From contig NZ_CP150481.1 of NCBI RefSeq assembly GCF_047922965.1, positions 2,852,001 through 2,916,000 of the forward strand: a stretch of DNA of 64,000 nt, given 5' to 3'. The notes under the pieces were generated by a model. That model worked only from the letters and a program-made list of their open reading frames with translations, was not told the origin of the DNA and ran no database searches. This stretch comes from Neptunicella plasticusilytica (GTDB lineage: Bacteria; Pseudomonadota; Gammaproteobacteria; Enterobacterales; Alteromonadaceae). The translations under genes and the position numbers were made by a program. The stretch's first letter is position 1, and each line of letters starts with the position of its first letter. Of this stretch, positions 52,703 to 61,957 are shown one piece after another.

Positions 52703-54595
52703 GTGAAAAAATCCATACTGACCACTGCCATTTTCGGCAGTCTGCTGGTCTGGGCTCAATCTGCCCTGGCTGAGGTTCCCGAACCGGTTGATGTCCCCTA
52801 TCCTGGCACCATTGAACTTAAAGTTGATGCTACCGATCTGGCGCATCGTATTTTCCGGGTACAGGAAGTATTGCCGGTGAAACCCGGCCCGTTAACCTTG
52901 CTATATCCGGCCTGGATCCCCGGCCATCATTCACCTACCGGCCCAATTGAAAAGATGGCCGGTTTAAAAATAACTGCCAAAGGTAAAACCCTCAGTTGGG
53001 AGCGGGATCAGGGCGATGTCTATGCCTTTCATGTCAATGTGCCCGATGGCGTTAAAGAAATTAACCTGAGCTTTGAGTTTTTATCACCACAAAACTCAGG
53101 GCAAGGACGCGTTATGATGACGCCGGAAATGCTAAACCTGCAATGGGATACCGTTGCCCTGTATCCGGCTGGCCATTATACCCGCCAGATTAACGTGGAA
53201 CCCAGTGTCACGCTGCCGCAAAACTGGCAATACGCCACGGCACTGGAACAAGACAAAAAGCGTAAAAATACGGTAACGTTCGATGATATTGATTTCGAAA
53301 ATCTGGTCGACTCCCCTATTTTTGCCGGTATTCACTACAAGAAAATTGATCTGGCTCCCGGCGCCGATACATCGGTATTCCTGAATGTGTTTGCCGACAA
53401 GGCCAAAGATCTGGAGATTAGCGACGAGGCCCTGGAGGCACATCGCAACCTGATAAAGCAAGCCTATAAAGTGTATGGCGCTCATCATTACAATCATTAT
53501 GATTTCCTGTTGGCACTCACCGACAAATTAGGTGGTATCGGGATGGAGCATCACCGTTCCAGTGAAAATACCCATAAAACCAATTACTTTACCGAGTGGG
53601 ACAAATCCTGGTTAGGTCGTGATTTACTGGCGCACGAATTTAATCACTCCTGGGATGGTAAATATCGTCGCCCCGCCGGGATCTGGACTCCCACCTACAA
53701 TCAGGTGAAACGCGATCACGGTTTGTGGGTATACGAAGGCCAAACCCAGTACTGGGGTTATGTATTCTCGGCCCGTTCCGGTTTAATCGATCATGACAAA
53801 ACCATGGATATGCTGGCCCGTTTGGGTGCGACTTACGATAAAGGTCGTCCCGGGATGAAATGGCGCAATATTCTTGATACCACTAACGATCCGACTATTG
53901 CCCAGCGCGCTTCGCTGCCCTTTCGCAATTATCAAATGAGTGAAGACTACTATTCCGGAGGTCAGCTTATCTGGTTTGCGGTAGACGCCAAATTACGTGA
54001 ATTAAGCCACAACCAGCATAATCTGGATGATTTTGCCAAAGCCTTTTTCGGCATCAATCCCGGTGACTGGCAAGTGAATACCTATGAATTTGAAGAGGTA
54101 GTCAGCACGCTGAACAAGATCCAGCCCTTTAACTGGACTGAATTCCTCAATAGCCGCCTGAAGGGCCATGTTAATTTGTCTGACTCGCTGGCCGATCAGG
54201 GCTGGAAACTGGTTTATGATGACAAAGCTTCCGATGCGATTAAAGCCATCGAGGGACGTTATAAAACCAATGACCTGCTTTATTCACTCGGTTTTATGGT
54301 TTCCAACAAAGGCAGCTTAAAGGATGTGTTATGGGATAGTCCGGCCTTTAATGCCGGTTTGTCACCCAGTATGACCATTATCGCGGTCAACGGTGAAGAG
54401 TTTGATGGTGATATGCTAAAAGACGCAGTAACCGCCGCCAAAGACAGTAAAAAGCCGATTGAATTACTGGTCAAGGACTTTAACCAATACCGCACCATCA
54501 AGATTGATTATCACGGCGGCTTGCAATATCCCCATCTGGTCAGAATAGAAGATAAACCGGATTATCTGTCGCAGGTACTGACAGCGCGACATTAA
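52703..54595 (+). CDS. Exported M61 family metallopeptidase with PDZ domain
   Basis: 630 residues with a signal peptide (cleavage near residue 23, ALA). An N-terminal beta domain of the M61 type comes first, then a gluzincin catalytic domain with HEFNHSW at about 311 and the downstream zinc Glu in WVYEGQTQYWGY. A C-terminal PDZ domain spans about 515-605 (LLYSLGFMVSNKG, then SPAFNAGLSPSMTIIAVNGEEF). Glycyl-aminopeptidase-like activity in the periplasm is the family expectation. It is monocistronic. Confidence 0.93.
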   Translation: MKKSILTTAIFGSLLVWAQSALAEVPEPVDVPYPGTIELKVDATDLAHRIFRVQEVLPVKPGPLTLLYPAWIPGHHSPTGPIEKMAGLKITAKGKTLSWERDQGDVYAFHVNVPDGVKEINLSFEFLSPQNSGQGRVMMTPEMLNLQWDTVALYPAGHYTRQINVEPSVTLPQNWQYATALEQDKKRKNTVTFDDIDFENLVDSPIFAGIHYKKIDLAPGADTSVFLNVFADKAKDLEISDEALEAHRNLIKQAYKVYGAHHYNHYDFLLALTDKLGGIGMEHHRSSENTHKTNYFTEWDKSWLGRDLLAHEFNHSWDGKYRRPAGIWTPTYNQVKRDHGLWVYEGQTQYWGYVFSARSGLIDHDKTMDMLARLGATYDKGRPGMKWRNILDTTNDPTIAQRASLPFRNYQMSEDYYSGGQLIWFAVDAKLRELSHNQHNLDDFAKAFFGINPGDWQVNTYEFEEVVSTLNKIQPFNWTEFLNSRLKGHVNLSDSLADQGWKLVYDDKASDAIKAIEGRYKTNDLLYSLGFMVSNKGSLKDVLWDSPAFNAGLSPSMTIIAVNGEEFDGDMLKDAVTAAKDSKKPIELLVKDFNQYRTIKIDYHGGLQYPHLVRIEDKPDYLSQVLTARH

Positions 54596-54752
54596 TAAGA
54601 CGGCTCTGAGTTTGACGATGGAATTAATTTAACAAAAAAGCCATCAAGCCTTACAATAACAACGCGCCCCAACTTGTTAAGATTAAGAGTATCGGGACGC
54701 GTTTGTTGTATTAGCCATTGTACTGCGGCACTTCGTTTATAGACGATAAGTA

Positions 54753-55376
54753 TTAACGAATAATACGAACTTTTTCTGGCTCCCACTTTCTCAAGACATT
54801 AAGTCTGAACCATTCTGGTTCCAGCCGATAATAAACGGTTTCTTTTATATCCAGATTGCCATTAATATTGACTTCAGCAAAAGGAGTCAGGGTATTCGTA
54901 TTATCAAAAAAATAGCTTCTCCGACACAACCTAGCCATATTAACCAATTGATTTAAACTTCTATAATAACGCGATATTATCTTCTCCCTAGGAACAGGGT
55001 GTCCCCCTGAGATCACCCTTTCATCAACACGATCCAGATTAATTTCAGGGTCTGAAATACACACATAATAGAGATAAGTTTTAAACCCTTTTTCATTGGC
55101 CCTATGAATGTAATCCAGATGACTTGGATGGCTCATTACCGATTCATAACTGTGGGAGATTCCGTCAGCAAGCCACTTTTCACGTTGATCTTTTGATATT
55201 TTCTGCGCTAATCGGGAACGAGCAAGGGGATCAGTATTAAACTCAATTAGCGACTTTTCTATCTCATCAGGGTTAGTGTACTGTCCCAAAGGCACATCAT
55301 ACTTATGCCTTAATTCATCAGTTAAGGTAGTTTTACCGGAGCCATTGGGACCAGCGATTAACCTGAGACTTGGCAT
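54753..55376 (-). CDS. Zeta-toxin-like P-loop kinase/ATPase (COG4185 type)
   Basis: 207 residues. Walker A GPNGSGKTT (9-17) is right at the N-terminus, followed by NPDEI and an Arg-rich ISRYYRSLNQL motif, then a C-terminal domain. This matches the predicted zeta-toxin-like ATPases, relatives of zeta toxins that phosphorylate UDP-N-acetylglucosamine. The gene overlaps the small upstream gene by 19 bases, the layout of a toxin-antitoxin pair. It lies between M61 and fdx. The activity is inferred from the family, not shown. Confidence 0.82.
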   Translation of the reverse strand: MPSLRLIAGPNGSGKTTLTDELRHKYDVPLGQYTNPDEIEKSLIEFNTDPLARSRLAQKISKDQREKWLADGISHSYESVMSHPSHLDYIHRANEKGFKTYLYYVCISDPEINLDRVDERVISGGHPVPREKIISRYYRSLNQLVNMARLCRRSYFFDNTNTLTPFAEVNINGNLDIKETVYYRLEPEWFRLNVLRKWEPEKVRIIR

Positions 55377-55624
55377 AAATCATCTTCAATACGCGGAAAT
55401 GATTTTTGTTCAGTTGACTTGATTCGTTCTTTGCGTCCATCTGGGTATAAACGATAAACATCACCTCGTTGCGCAATAGTCACTGGAGAGCCATGATTAA
55501 AGGCTTTAACACGTGCATTTTTGGTAGCAGCTCTTCCTATGCGATCCAGAGCGTCTAAATCGATTAACGGGTCCTTCCTGTTTTTTGAAGAAATACGTTT
55601 AACATTCATTTGTTTAGTTGACAT
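55358..55624 (-). CDS. Small partner of the zeta-like protein, putative antitoxin
   Basis: 88 residues, basic N-terminal half (KRISSKNRKDPLIDLDALDRIGRAATKNARVKAFNHG) and a short beta-type stretch (SPVTIAQRGDVYRLYPDGRKERI). It precedes and overlaps the zeta-like gene by 19 bases. No DNA-binding fold or epsilon-antitoxin similarity is obvious. Antitoxin status rests on position and size only. Confidence 0.7.
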   Translation of the reverse strand: MSTKQMNVKRISSKNRKDPLIDLDALDRIGRAATKNARVKAFNHGSPVTIAQRGDVYRLYPDGRKERIKSTEQKSFPRIEDDLCQVSG

Positions 55625-55711
55625 ATTTTTTCCAGTAACTTAAATCATGAATATACGAACATAATAAATAAAATACACTTTTTTTCTGACTAATACACAA
55701 TACAAAGTTAT

Positions 55712-56050
55712 CTAGTGCCCTTCACTGACCTGATTGACAGTGTATTTGGGAATTTCCACCACCAGGTTTTCATCTTTTATTGCAGCCTGACAACCCAGCC
55801 GTGACTCTGGCTCCAAGCCCCAGGCTTTGTCCAGCATATCATCTTCCAACTCGTCACTTTCTTCTAGCGAATCAAAGCCTTCACGCACAATGACATGACA
55901 AGTAGTACAGGCACAGGATTTTTCACAGGCATGCTCAATATCAATGCCATTTTTCAGTGCAGCATCCAGTACTGTGGTGCCTTCTTCAACATCTAACACA
56001 GCCCCGTCCGGGCAGAGTTCGTTATGCGGTAAAAATATGATTTGCGGCAT
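55712..56050 (-). CDS. fdx: ISC system [2Fe-2S] ferredoxin
   Basis: 112 residues, adrenodoxin-type ferredoxin. Cluster Cys at 42, 48 and 51 lie in CEKSCACTTC (the extra Cys46 is the usual non-ligand), and the fourth is in RLGCQA near residue 88. It supplies electrons for Fe-S assembly on IscU. It is 20 bases after hscA; no iscX follows, the operon instead ending at the zeta-like pair. Confidence 0.97.
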   Translation of the reverse strand: MPQIIFLPHNELCPDGAVLDVEEGTTVLDAALKNGIDIEHACEKSCACTTCHVIVREGFDSLEESDELEDDMLDKAWGLEPESRLGCQAAIKDENLVVEIPKYTVNQVSEGH

Positions 56051-56070
56051 TCTAGTATCCTGTTAAAAAC

Positions 56071-57939
56071 TTAAATCTCGTTAACTTTATGACCGGCCAG
56101 CGCCTTGCGAATGGACTTATCCATGCGGCGCTGGGCAAATTCCTGACTATGTTGATCCACCACTTCAATAGCATTTTTAATGGTCTGAGGATCATCATCT
56201 TCGGCCGCCTTCATCATCGCGGCAATGGCCTGTTCAATTTGCTGTTTTTCTGCACTCGATAGCAATTCATCACCATCAGCGACCAATGCCGCCTGTAATG
56301 ATTCCCTGACTCGATCTGCTTCAACTTGCTGCTCTTTGAGCATTCTGGCCTGCATATCCTGTTTGGCATTTTGCATCGAGGCCTGCAACATGCCGGCAAC
56401 TTGTTCATCGCTTAAACCATAGGAAGGCTTAACTTCAACACTGGCTTGCACGCCGCTGGATTTCTCCATTGCGGTGACGCTTAATAAACCGTCTGCATCC
56501 ACCTGGAAAGTAACACGGATATGGGCTGCGCCCGCTGCCATCGGTGGAATACCATGTAATTCGAATTTTGCCAGCGAACGACAATCCGACACCAATTCAC
56601 GATCTCCTTGCAATACATGGATCATCATTGCGGTTTGACCATCTTTGAAGGTGGTAAATTCCTGTGCCTTGGCCACCGGAATAGTAGTATTGCGCGGGAT
56701 AATTTTTTCGACCAGCTCACCCATGGTTTCGATACCCAAAGACAATGGCAACACATCCAGTAACAGCATTTCACCGTCGGGTTTGTTACCCACCAGAATA
56801 TCAGCCTGAATAGCAGCGCCAATGGCGACTACTTTATCCGGATCAATCGAGGTTAATGGAGTTTGACCAAAAAATTCGCCAACCTGCTCTCGTACCAATG
56901 GTATACGGGTTGAACCGCCCACCATTACCACTTGAATAACGTCTTCCTTTTCAATCTCGGCATCTTTAACTGCACGACGACAGGCCCGCAGGGTCTGCTT
57001 GACCAATCCGGCAATTAACGCTTCAAATTCGGCTTTAGTGATGTCACATTCAAGTTGTTCACCCTTATCATCGGTAAAGCTAACCCTGGTTGATACGGCA
57101 TCACTTAATGCTTCTTTGGCAGCACGAGCCTGATCCAGCAAAATCCGGTGCAGACGGGTAGATAATTGTTGAGGAAGTTGCAGCCGGTTGCGAATGTCGT
57201 CAACTAGCAAGTGATCAAAATCATCACCGCCTAACGCCGCATCTCCGCCGGTGGCCAGCACTTCGAATACGCCTTTGCTCAAGCGCAAAATGGAAATATC
57301 AAACGTCCCGCCACCCAAGTCGTAGACCGCAATGACACCTTCCTGACCACTATCCAGTCCGTAGGCAATTGCGGCGGCAGTCGGCTCGTTGAGCAAACGT
57401 AATACATTCAGACCCGCCAATTGCGCCGCGTCTTTAGTCCCCTGTCGCTGCGCATCATCAAAATAGGCAGGAACAGTGACCACTACACCGGTGAGCTCGT
57501 CACCCAGGCTTTGCTCGGCACGCTGTTTCAATGCGGCGAGAATATCAGACGAAACTTGTACCGCGTTAACTTTGCCACTAGCCGTCTGAATGGATGGAAC
57601 CGACTGTTCAAGCTGACAAAATTCATAGGGTAAATTGGGATAGCTGGCCTGAATATCGGCTAATGAGCGGCCAATAAAACGTTTCACCGAGGAAATAGTA
57701 TTGGCCGGATCTGCGCTAGCGGATTCACGAGCGCTCAAACCCACCAACTTTTGCCCGGTCTGGTATTGAACCACAGACGGCAAAATATGCTGACCATCAA
57801 GATCGGGTAGTGTTAGGGCTTCGCCGCTTCGCACAGTAGCCACTAGCGAGTTGGTGGTACCCAAATCAATACCGGCTGCGAGTTTGTGTTGATGCGGGGC
57901 TGAACTTTGGCCCGGTTCTGCTATTTGAAGTAATGCCAT
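56071..57939 (-). CDS. hscA: Fe-S cluster chaperone HscA (Hsp70)
   Basis: 622-residue specialised Hsp70. The ATPase domain starts GIDLGTTNSLVATV and has DLGGGTFDISIL and GGSTRIPLVR; the substrate-binding domain begins near LLDVLPLSLGIETMG. With HscB it releases clusters from IscU. Its ATG overlaps the hscB stop by one base. Confidence 0.98.
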   Translation of the reverse strand: MALLQIAEPGQSSAPHQHKLAAGIDLGTTNSLVATVRSGEALTLPDLDGQHILPSVVQYQTGQKLVGLSARESASADPANTISSVKRFIGRSLADIQASYPNLPYEFCQLEQSVPSIQTASGKVNAVQVSSDILAALKQRAEQSLGDELTGVVVTVPAYFDDAQRQGTKDAAQLAGLNVLRLLNEPTAAAIAYGLDSGQEGVIAVYDLGGGTFDISILRLSKGVFEVLATGGDAALGGDDFDHLLVDDIRNRLQLPQQLSTRLHRILLDQARAAKEALSDAVSTRVSFTDDKGEQLECDITKAEFEALIAGLVKQTLRACRRAVKDAEIEKEDVIQVVMVGGSTRIPLVREQVGEFFGQTPLTSIDPDKVVAIGAAIQADILVGNKPDGEMLLLDVLPLSLGIETMGELVEKIIPRNTTIPVAKAQEFTTFKDGQTAMMIHVLQGDRELVSDCRSLAKFELHGIPPMAAGAAHIRVTFQVDADGLLSVTAMEKSSGVQASVEVKPSYGLSDEQVAGMLQASMQNAKQDMQARMLKEQQVEADRVRESLQAALVADGDELLSSAEKQQIEQAIAAMMKAAEDDDPQTIKNAIEVVDQHSQEFAQRRMDKSIRKALAGHKVNEI

Positions 57940-58460
57940 TAGTCTTGCAGTTTCTCTTCCAGGTTGGCTATTTCGCTGCGTAATTTGTACAGGAATTTGA
58001 GTTTACGAATTTCATCTGCTGCGTATTGATGAGATTCATCGGTTGCGGCATCTAGCTGGTCTTCTACCTGCCGCAAATGAAGTTTGATTTGTCCGGCGAT
58101 TTCATCATCCATGTCTTCCAGCGCATCCAGATCAGCACTGGCCTGAATATCTTCCAGTTGCTCGCGCCATTCCATCTGCTGCATCAGAAACATGCCGTCT
58201 TGCATGGTGGACGTTTCGTGTTTGAGATCGATGCCTCTGAGCTCTAGTAAATATTCGGCACGCAATAAGGGAGATTTTAAGGCCTGATAGGCGTCATTAA
58301 GTTGAGCGTTTTTCTGCACTGACAATAATCGCTGCTGATCGCTGGCAGTAGCGAATCTGTCTGGATGAGTTAATTGTTGCAGTTTTTGATAGCTGGCAGA
58401 CAACTGCGCCAGATCCAGCTCAAATTGTTCAGGTAAATTAAATAACTCAAAGTGATTCAT
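57939..58460 (-). CDS. hscB: Fe-S cluster co-chaperone HscB
   Basis: 173 residues. An N-terminal J-domain with the HPD motif (THPDRF, about 36-41) and a C-terminal three-helix bundle that binds IscU. It delivers IscU to HscA. Separated from iscA by 96 bases containing a strong terminator. Confidence 0.97.
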   Translation of the reverse strand: MNHFELFNLPEQFELDLAQLSASYQKLQQLTHPDRFATASDQQRLLSVQKNAQLNDAYQALKSPLLRAEYLLELRGIDLKHETSTMQDGMFLMQQMEWREQLEDIQASADLDALEDMDDEIAGQIKLHLRQVEDQLDAATDESHQYAADEIRKLKFLYKLRSEIANLEEKLQD

Positions 58461-58506
58461 AACACCTTACTTACGATTAGCCTTGCCCGTTTACCTTGTA
58501 TTGCAT

Positions 58507-58529
58507 AAAAAAATCGGCCAACCGGCCGA
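58507..58529 (-). terminator. Intrinsic terminator inside the isc operon
   Basis: On the minus strand TCGGCC-GGTT-GGCCGA is followed by seven T, between the iscA stop (58557) and hscB start (58460). It is a textbook terminator that would partly uncouple hscBA-fdx from iscRSUA. Confidence 0.85.
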
Positions 58530-58556
58530 CTTCTATACATTTCGGCAAAAATAGCT

Positions 58557-58880
58557 CTAGACGTTAAAGCTCTCGCCACAACCGCATTCGCCATTGGCAT
58601 TCGGGTTGTTAAACTGAAAACCTTCATTCAAGCCTTCTTTGGCAAAATCCAGTTGTGTGCCATCCAGATAGACCAGGCTCTTTGCATCCACCACGATTTT
58701 CACGTCATTGTCTTCAAAGACTTGATCATCATCGTTAACGTCATCAACAAATTCCAGCACATAGGCCAAACCGGAACAGCCGGTGGTTTTCACCCCCAGA
58801 CGAATTCCCAATCCCTGGCCGCGGTTGGCCAGAAAGGTTTTGGCTCTTTTAGCTGCTGCGTCTGTTACCGTAATAGCCAC
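58557..58880 (-). CDS. iscA: A-type Fe-S carrier IscA
   Basis: 107 residues with the three conserved Cys: one in TTGCSGLAYV and two in GECGCGESF at the C-terminus. It carries iron or [4Fe-4S] clusters to target proteins. Nine bases after iscU. Confidence 0.97.
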   Translation of the reverse strand: MAITVTDAAAKRAKTFLANRGQGLGIRLGVKTTGCSGLAYVLEFVDDVNDDDQVFEDNDVKIVVDAKSLVYLDGTQLDFAKEGLNEGFQFNNPNANGECGCGESFNV

Positions 58881-58889
58881 TAATCAATC

Positions 58890-59273
58890 CTAAGCCGGAC
58901 GTCTTGATTTATAATCTTCCACTGCCGCTTTAATGGCATCTTCGGCCAGGATAGAGCAGTGAATTTTTACCGGTGGCAGCGCCAGTTCTTCGGCGATCTG
59001 GGTATTTTTAATCGTAACCGCTTCATCCAGCGTTTTACCTTTTACCCATTCGGTTACCAGCGAGCTTGACGCGATAGCCGAGCCACAACCGTAAGTTTTG
59101 AATTTGGCATCTTCAATTATGCCATTTTCGCCCACTTTCAATTGTAACTTCATCACATCACCACAGGCGGGTGCACCTACCATACCGGTCGCAATACTGG
59201 GATCATTTTTGTCAAAACCACCTACGTTGCGGGGATTTTCATAATGGTCAATCACTTTGTCACTATAAGCCAT
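58890..59273 (-). CDS. iscU: Fe-S cluster scaffold IscU
   Basis: 127 residues. Cluster-binding Cys37 (APACGDV), Cys63 (TYGCGSA) and Cys106 (IHCSI) are in place, as is the HscA recognition motif LPPVK. Scaffold on which the [2Fe-2S] cluster is built from IscS sulfur. It lies 65 bases after iscS. Confidence 0.98.
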   Translation of the reverse strand: MAYSDKVIDHYENPRNVGGFDKNDPSIATGMVGAPACGDVMKLQLKVGENGIIEDAKFKTYGCGSAIASSSLVTEWVKGKTLDEAVTIKNTQIAEELALPPVKIHCSILAEDAIKAAVEDYKSRRPA

Positions 59274-59338
59274 GACTGCATACCTCTGTATATGGAACCG
59301 TTATATAAACCGTTCCGGAAAATTTCTGCTGGCTCAAC

Positions 59339-60553
59339 TTAGTGTTGAGCCCACTCTACTGTGTCCAGATCCACACCTTCTTTGTACATTTCCCAAAGGG
59401 GTGACATTTCACGTAATTTATCGATCGCGCCGCACACTACCTTAACCACATGGTCAATATCTTCTTCGGTAGTAAAACGACCAATACTGAAACGGATCGA
59501 ACTGTGCGCCAGCTCATCATTCAAACCCAGCGCCCGTAACACATAGGACGGCTCCAGGCTGGCTGATGTACAAGCCGAACCGGACGACACGGCCATATCT
59601 TTTAACGCCATAATCAGTGACTCGCCTTCAACATAGGCAAAACTGACATTCAGGTTACTGGCAACGCGTTGTTCCAGATCACCATTCACGTATACCGCTT
59701 CAATATCTTTAATGCCGTCCCATAAACGGTTACGCAGCATCAGAATTCGTTCATTCTCGGCGGCCATTTCCTGCTTGGCAATATGAAATGCTTCTCCCAT
59801 ACCGACAATTTGATGAGTCGCTAATGTACCTGAACGCATGCCGCGTTCATGACCACCACCATGCATCTGGGCTTCCAGACGAACACGGGGTTTACGGCTG
59901 ACATATAACGCGCCAATACCTTTGGGACCATAGGCTTTATGTGCAGAAAAGGACATCATATCAACCTGTAAAGCTTGCAAATCAATTGGCACTTTACCGG
60001 CACTCTGAGCGGCATCCACATGGAACAGAATTTTACGTGAACGGCACAATTCACCAATCTTCTCGATATCCTGAATGACACCGATTTCGTTATTTACATG
60101 CATCACTGACACTAGAATAGTGTCGTCACGCATGGTGGCTTCCAGTTTGGCCAAATCCAGCAAACCGTTTGCTTGAGGTTCCATATAGGTCACTTCAAAA
60201 CCTTCACGCTCCAGCTGACGGCAGGTATCCAGAACGGCTTTGTGTTCGGTCTTTACGGTGATGATATGCTTACCTTTTTTACCATAAAAATGTGCGGCAC
60301 CTTTAATCGCCAAGTTATCAGACTCGGTTGCACCTGAGGTAAAGACTATTTCACGAGGATCGGCGTTAACCAATTCCGCAATCTGGCTACGTGCGACGTC
60401 AACCGCTTCTTCCGCTTGCCATCCAAAACGATGCGAACGCGACGCCGGATTACCGAAGTTACCTTCGGTAGTCAGACATGCCATCATTTTTTCGGCAACA
60501 CGGGGATCAACCGGTGTTGTTGCTGAATAATCCAGATAAATAGGTAATTTCAT
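59339..60553 (-). CDS. iscS: Cysteine desulfurase IscS
   Basis: 404 residues, identical in length to E. coli IscS. The PLP Lys is in SFSAHKAYGPKG and the persulfide Cys in the loop SSGSACTSASLEP (about 328). It provides sulfur for Fe-S clusters and tRNA thiolation. ATG 60553 (MKLPIYLDYSATTPVDP) is the start; 12 bases separate it from iscR. Confidence 0.98.
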   Translation of the reverse strand: MKLPIYLDYSATTPVDPRVAEKMMACLTTEGNFGNPASRSHRFGWQAEEAVDVARSQIAELVNADPREIVFTSGATESDNLAIKGAAHFYGKKGKHIITVKTEHKAVLDTCRQLEREGFEVTYMEPQANGLLDLAKLEATMRDDTILVSVMHVNNEIGVIQDIEKIGELCRSRKILFHVDAAQSAGKVPIDLQALQVDMMSFSAHKAYGPKGIGALYVSRKPRVRLEAQMHGGGHERGMRSGTLATHQIVGMGEAFHIAKQEMAAENERILMLRNRLWDGIKDIEAVYVNGDLEQRVASNLNVSFAYVEGESLIMALKDMAVSSGSACTSASLEPSYVLRALGLNDELAHSSIRFSIGRFTTEEDIDHVVKVVCGAIDKLREMSPLWEMYKEGVDLDTVEWAQH

Positions 60554-60565
60554 TACTTGCTCCAA

Positions 60566-61045
60566 TTACAACTGCAAGGTGACGGAAATATGGTTTTCCG
60601 CCGACTGTTTGTTCTTGTTCTGGCGCTCCGCGACCAGTTGAACATCATTCTTGTCCATCAGCTCACCCAAGGTGATACTGTTTAAAAACAGGCTGATGCG
60701 ATCACTCAAATCTGTCCACAAGCTATGGGTTAGACAGCGTTCGCCGCCCTGACAATCTGACAACCCGCTACAACGGGTAGCATCAACAGATTCGTTCACC
60801 GCACTAATCACTTCGCCAACGGCGATCTCGGCCGCATCGCGTCCCAACCGGTAACCACCGCCCGGGCCCCGCACACTGTCAACCAATTTGTGTCGGCGTA
60901 AACGGGAGAACAACTGTTCCAGATAAGACAGGGATATACCCTGACGTTCTGAAATGTCAGCTAATGAAACCGGGTTACGCTGGGAATGCAAAGCTACATC
61001 CAGCATTGCGGTAACCGCATAACGTCCTTTTGAGGTTAATTTCAT
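60566..61045 (-). CDS. iscR: Fe-S cluster-sensing regulator IscR
   Basis: 159-residue Rrf2 family winged-helix protein (MKLTSKGRYAVTAMLDVALH). The [2Fe-2S] ligands Cys92, Cys98 and Cys104 and His107 (RCSGLSDCQGGERCLTH) are all conserved. Holo-IscR represses its own operon through the type 1 site found just upstream at 61083-61107. First gene of iscRSUA-hscBA-fdx. Confidence 0.98.
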   Translation of the reverse strand: MKLTSKGRYAVTAMLDVALHSQRNPVSLADISERQGISLSYLEQLFSRLRRHKLVDSVRGPGGGYRLGRDAAEIAVGEVISAVNESVDATRCSGLSDCQGGERCLTHSLWTDLSDRISLFLNSITLGELMDKNDVQLVAERQNKNKQSAENHISVTLQL

Positions 61046-61082
61046 TTCAGCACCCATTGATATTGATGGCTCAAATTCTCAC

Positions 61083-61107
61083 ATACCCGACTAATTTAGT
61101 CAAGTAT
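61083..61107 (-). promoter_or_regulatory. Type 1 IscR site with overlapping isc promoter
   Basis: All 25 bases fit the type 1 consensus ATASYYGACTRWWWYAGTCRRSTAT on the minus strand (ATACTTGACT and AGTCGGGTAT arms). TTGACT within the left arm serves as a -35, with GAGAAT 17 bases downstream as a -10. IscR bound here would cover the promoter. Confidence 0.9.
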
Positions 61108-61141
61108 TATATCGGTGCCCAGGATTGCAATGTGAACGTTT

Positions 61142-61951
61142 TTATATACCAGGATCAAAAGATTCCGCCTTGTTTTTACGCAACTCTGAGGCAGCACTTT
61201 CGGCTTCGGAAAATTCTTCCAGTTTGAGACTGGGCAGAGACTTGTCACACACATGTCCCCCCATGTCATTAATGGCTTTGCACATATCAGCCACTTTGGT
61301 ATCAATAAGATGAACATGATCAAGCATCGTACCAATTGCATTGGCGACCGGATCGGGGTTATCCGGCGATACAGCATAGGCATCAAAACCATATTGTCGG
61401 GCAATCTGTTCGCGCTTGTTAGTTTTAGTTTTGTCCTGCACATTGCTGACGATACGACCGGGAATACCGATAACGGTTGCGTCATCCGGTACATCTTTGA
61501 CCACCACCGAATTGGAGCCCACCTTGCCGCCTCGCCCAATGGTAATCGGCCCCAAAACTTTCGCTCCGGCACCGATAACCACATTATTTTTTAATGTAGG
61601 GTGACGCTTGCCGCCATTCCAGCTGGTGCCGCCCAGCGTCACCCCGTGATACAAGGTGACGTCATCACCTATTTCTGCCGTTTCACCAATGACTACGCCC
61701 ATACCGTGATCGATAAAAAAACGCCGACCAATAGTGGCACCGGGATGAATTTCTATGCCGGTGATCCAGCGATTGAAAGTAGAAAGACTACGCGCCAACC
61801 AGCACCATTTGGCTTTCCACAAACGATGAGCAACGCGGTGCATCCAGATAGCATGTAAGCCGGGATAATTGGTTAATACTTCCAGAGTATTACGCGCGGC
61901 AGGATCACGATTAAATACACTGGCAATATCTTCTTTGATGCGTTCAAACAT
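61142..61951 (-). CDS. cysE: Serine O-acetyltransferase
   Basis: 269 residues. An N-terminal helical domain precedes a left-handed beta-helix with IHPGATIGRRFFIDHGMGVVIGETAEIGD, GGTSWNGGKRHPTLKNNVVIGAGAKVLGP and GIPGRIV. Makes O-acetylserine for cysteine synthesis. The neighbouring iscS consumes that cysteine. A long C-terminal tail ends KAESFDPGI, lacking the usual terminal Ile-only motif but keeping Ile last. Confidence 0.96.
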   Translation of the reverse strand: MFERIKEDIASVFNRDPAARNTLEVLTNYPGLHAIWMHRVAHRLWKAKWCWLARSLSTFNRWITGIEIHPGATIGRRFFIDHGMGVVIGETAEIGDDVTLYHGVTLGGTSWNGGKRHPTLKNNVVIGAGAKVLGPITIGRGGKVGSNSVVVKDVPDDATVIGIPGRIVSNVQDKTKTNKREQIARQYGFDAYAVSPDNPDPVANAIGTMLDHVHLIDTKVADMCKAINDMGGHVCDKSLPSLKLEEFSEAESAASELRKNKAESFDPGI

Positions 61952-61957
61952 GGTTAT

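Noticed and set aside
54592..54786. 64-codon minus-strand frame after the zeta-like gene
   Set aside because: Overlaps the ends of both the M61 and zeta-like genes, GTG start with no RBS, no recognised family. Could be a remnant of a third gene but cannot be supported.
61096..61584. Minus-strand frame overlapping cysE
   Set aside because: Out-of-frame shadow of cysE; cysE has all family motifs.
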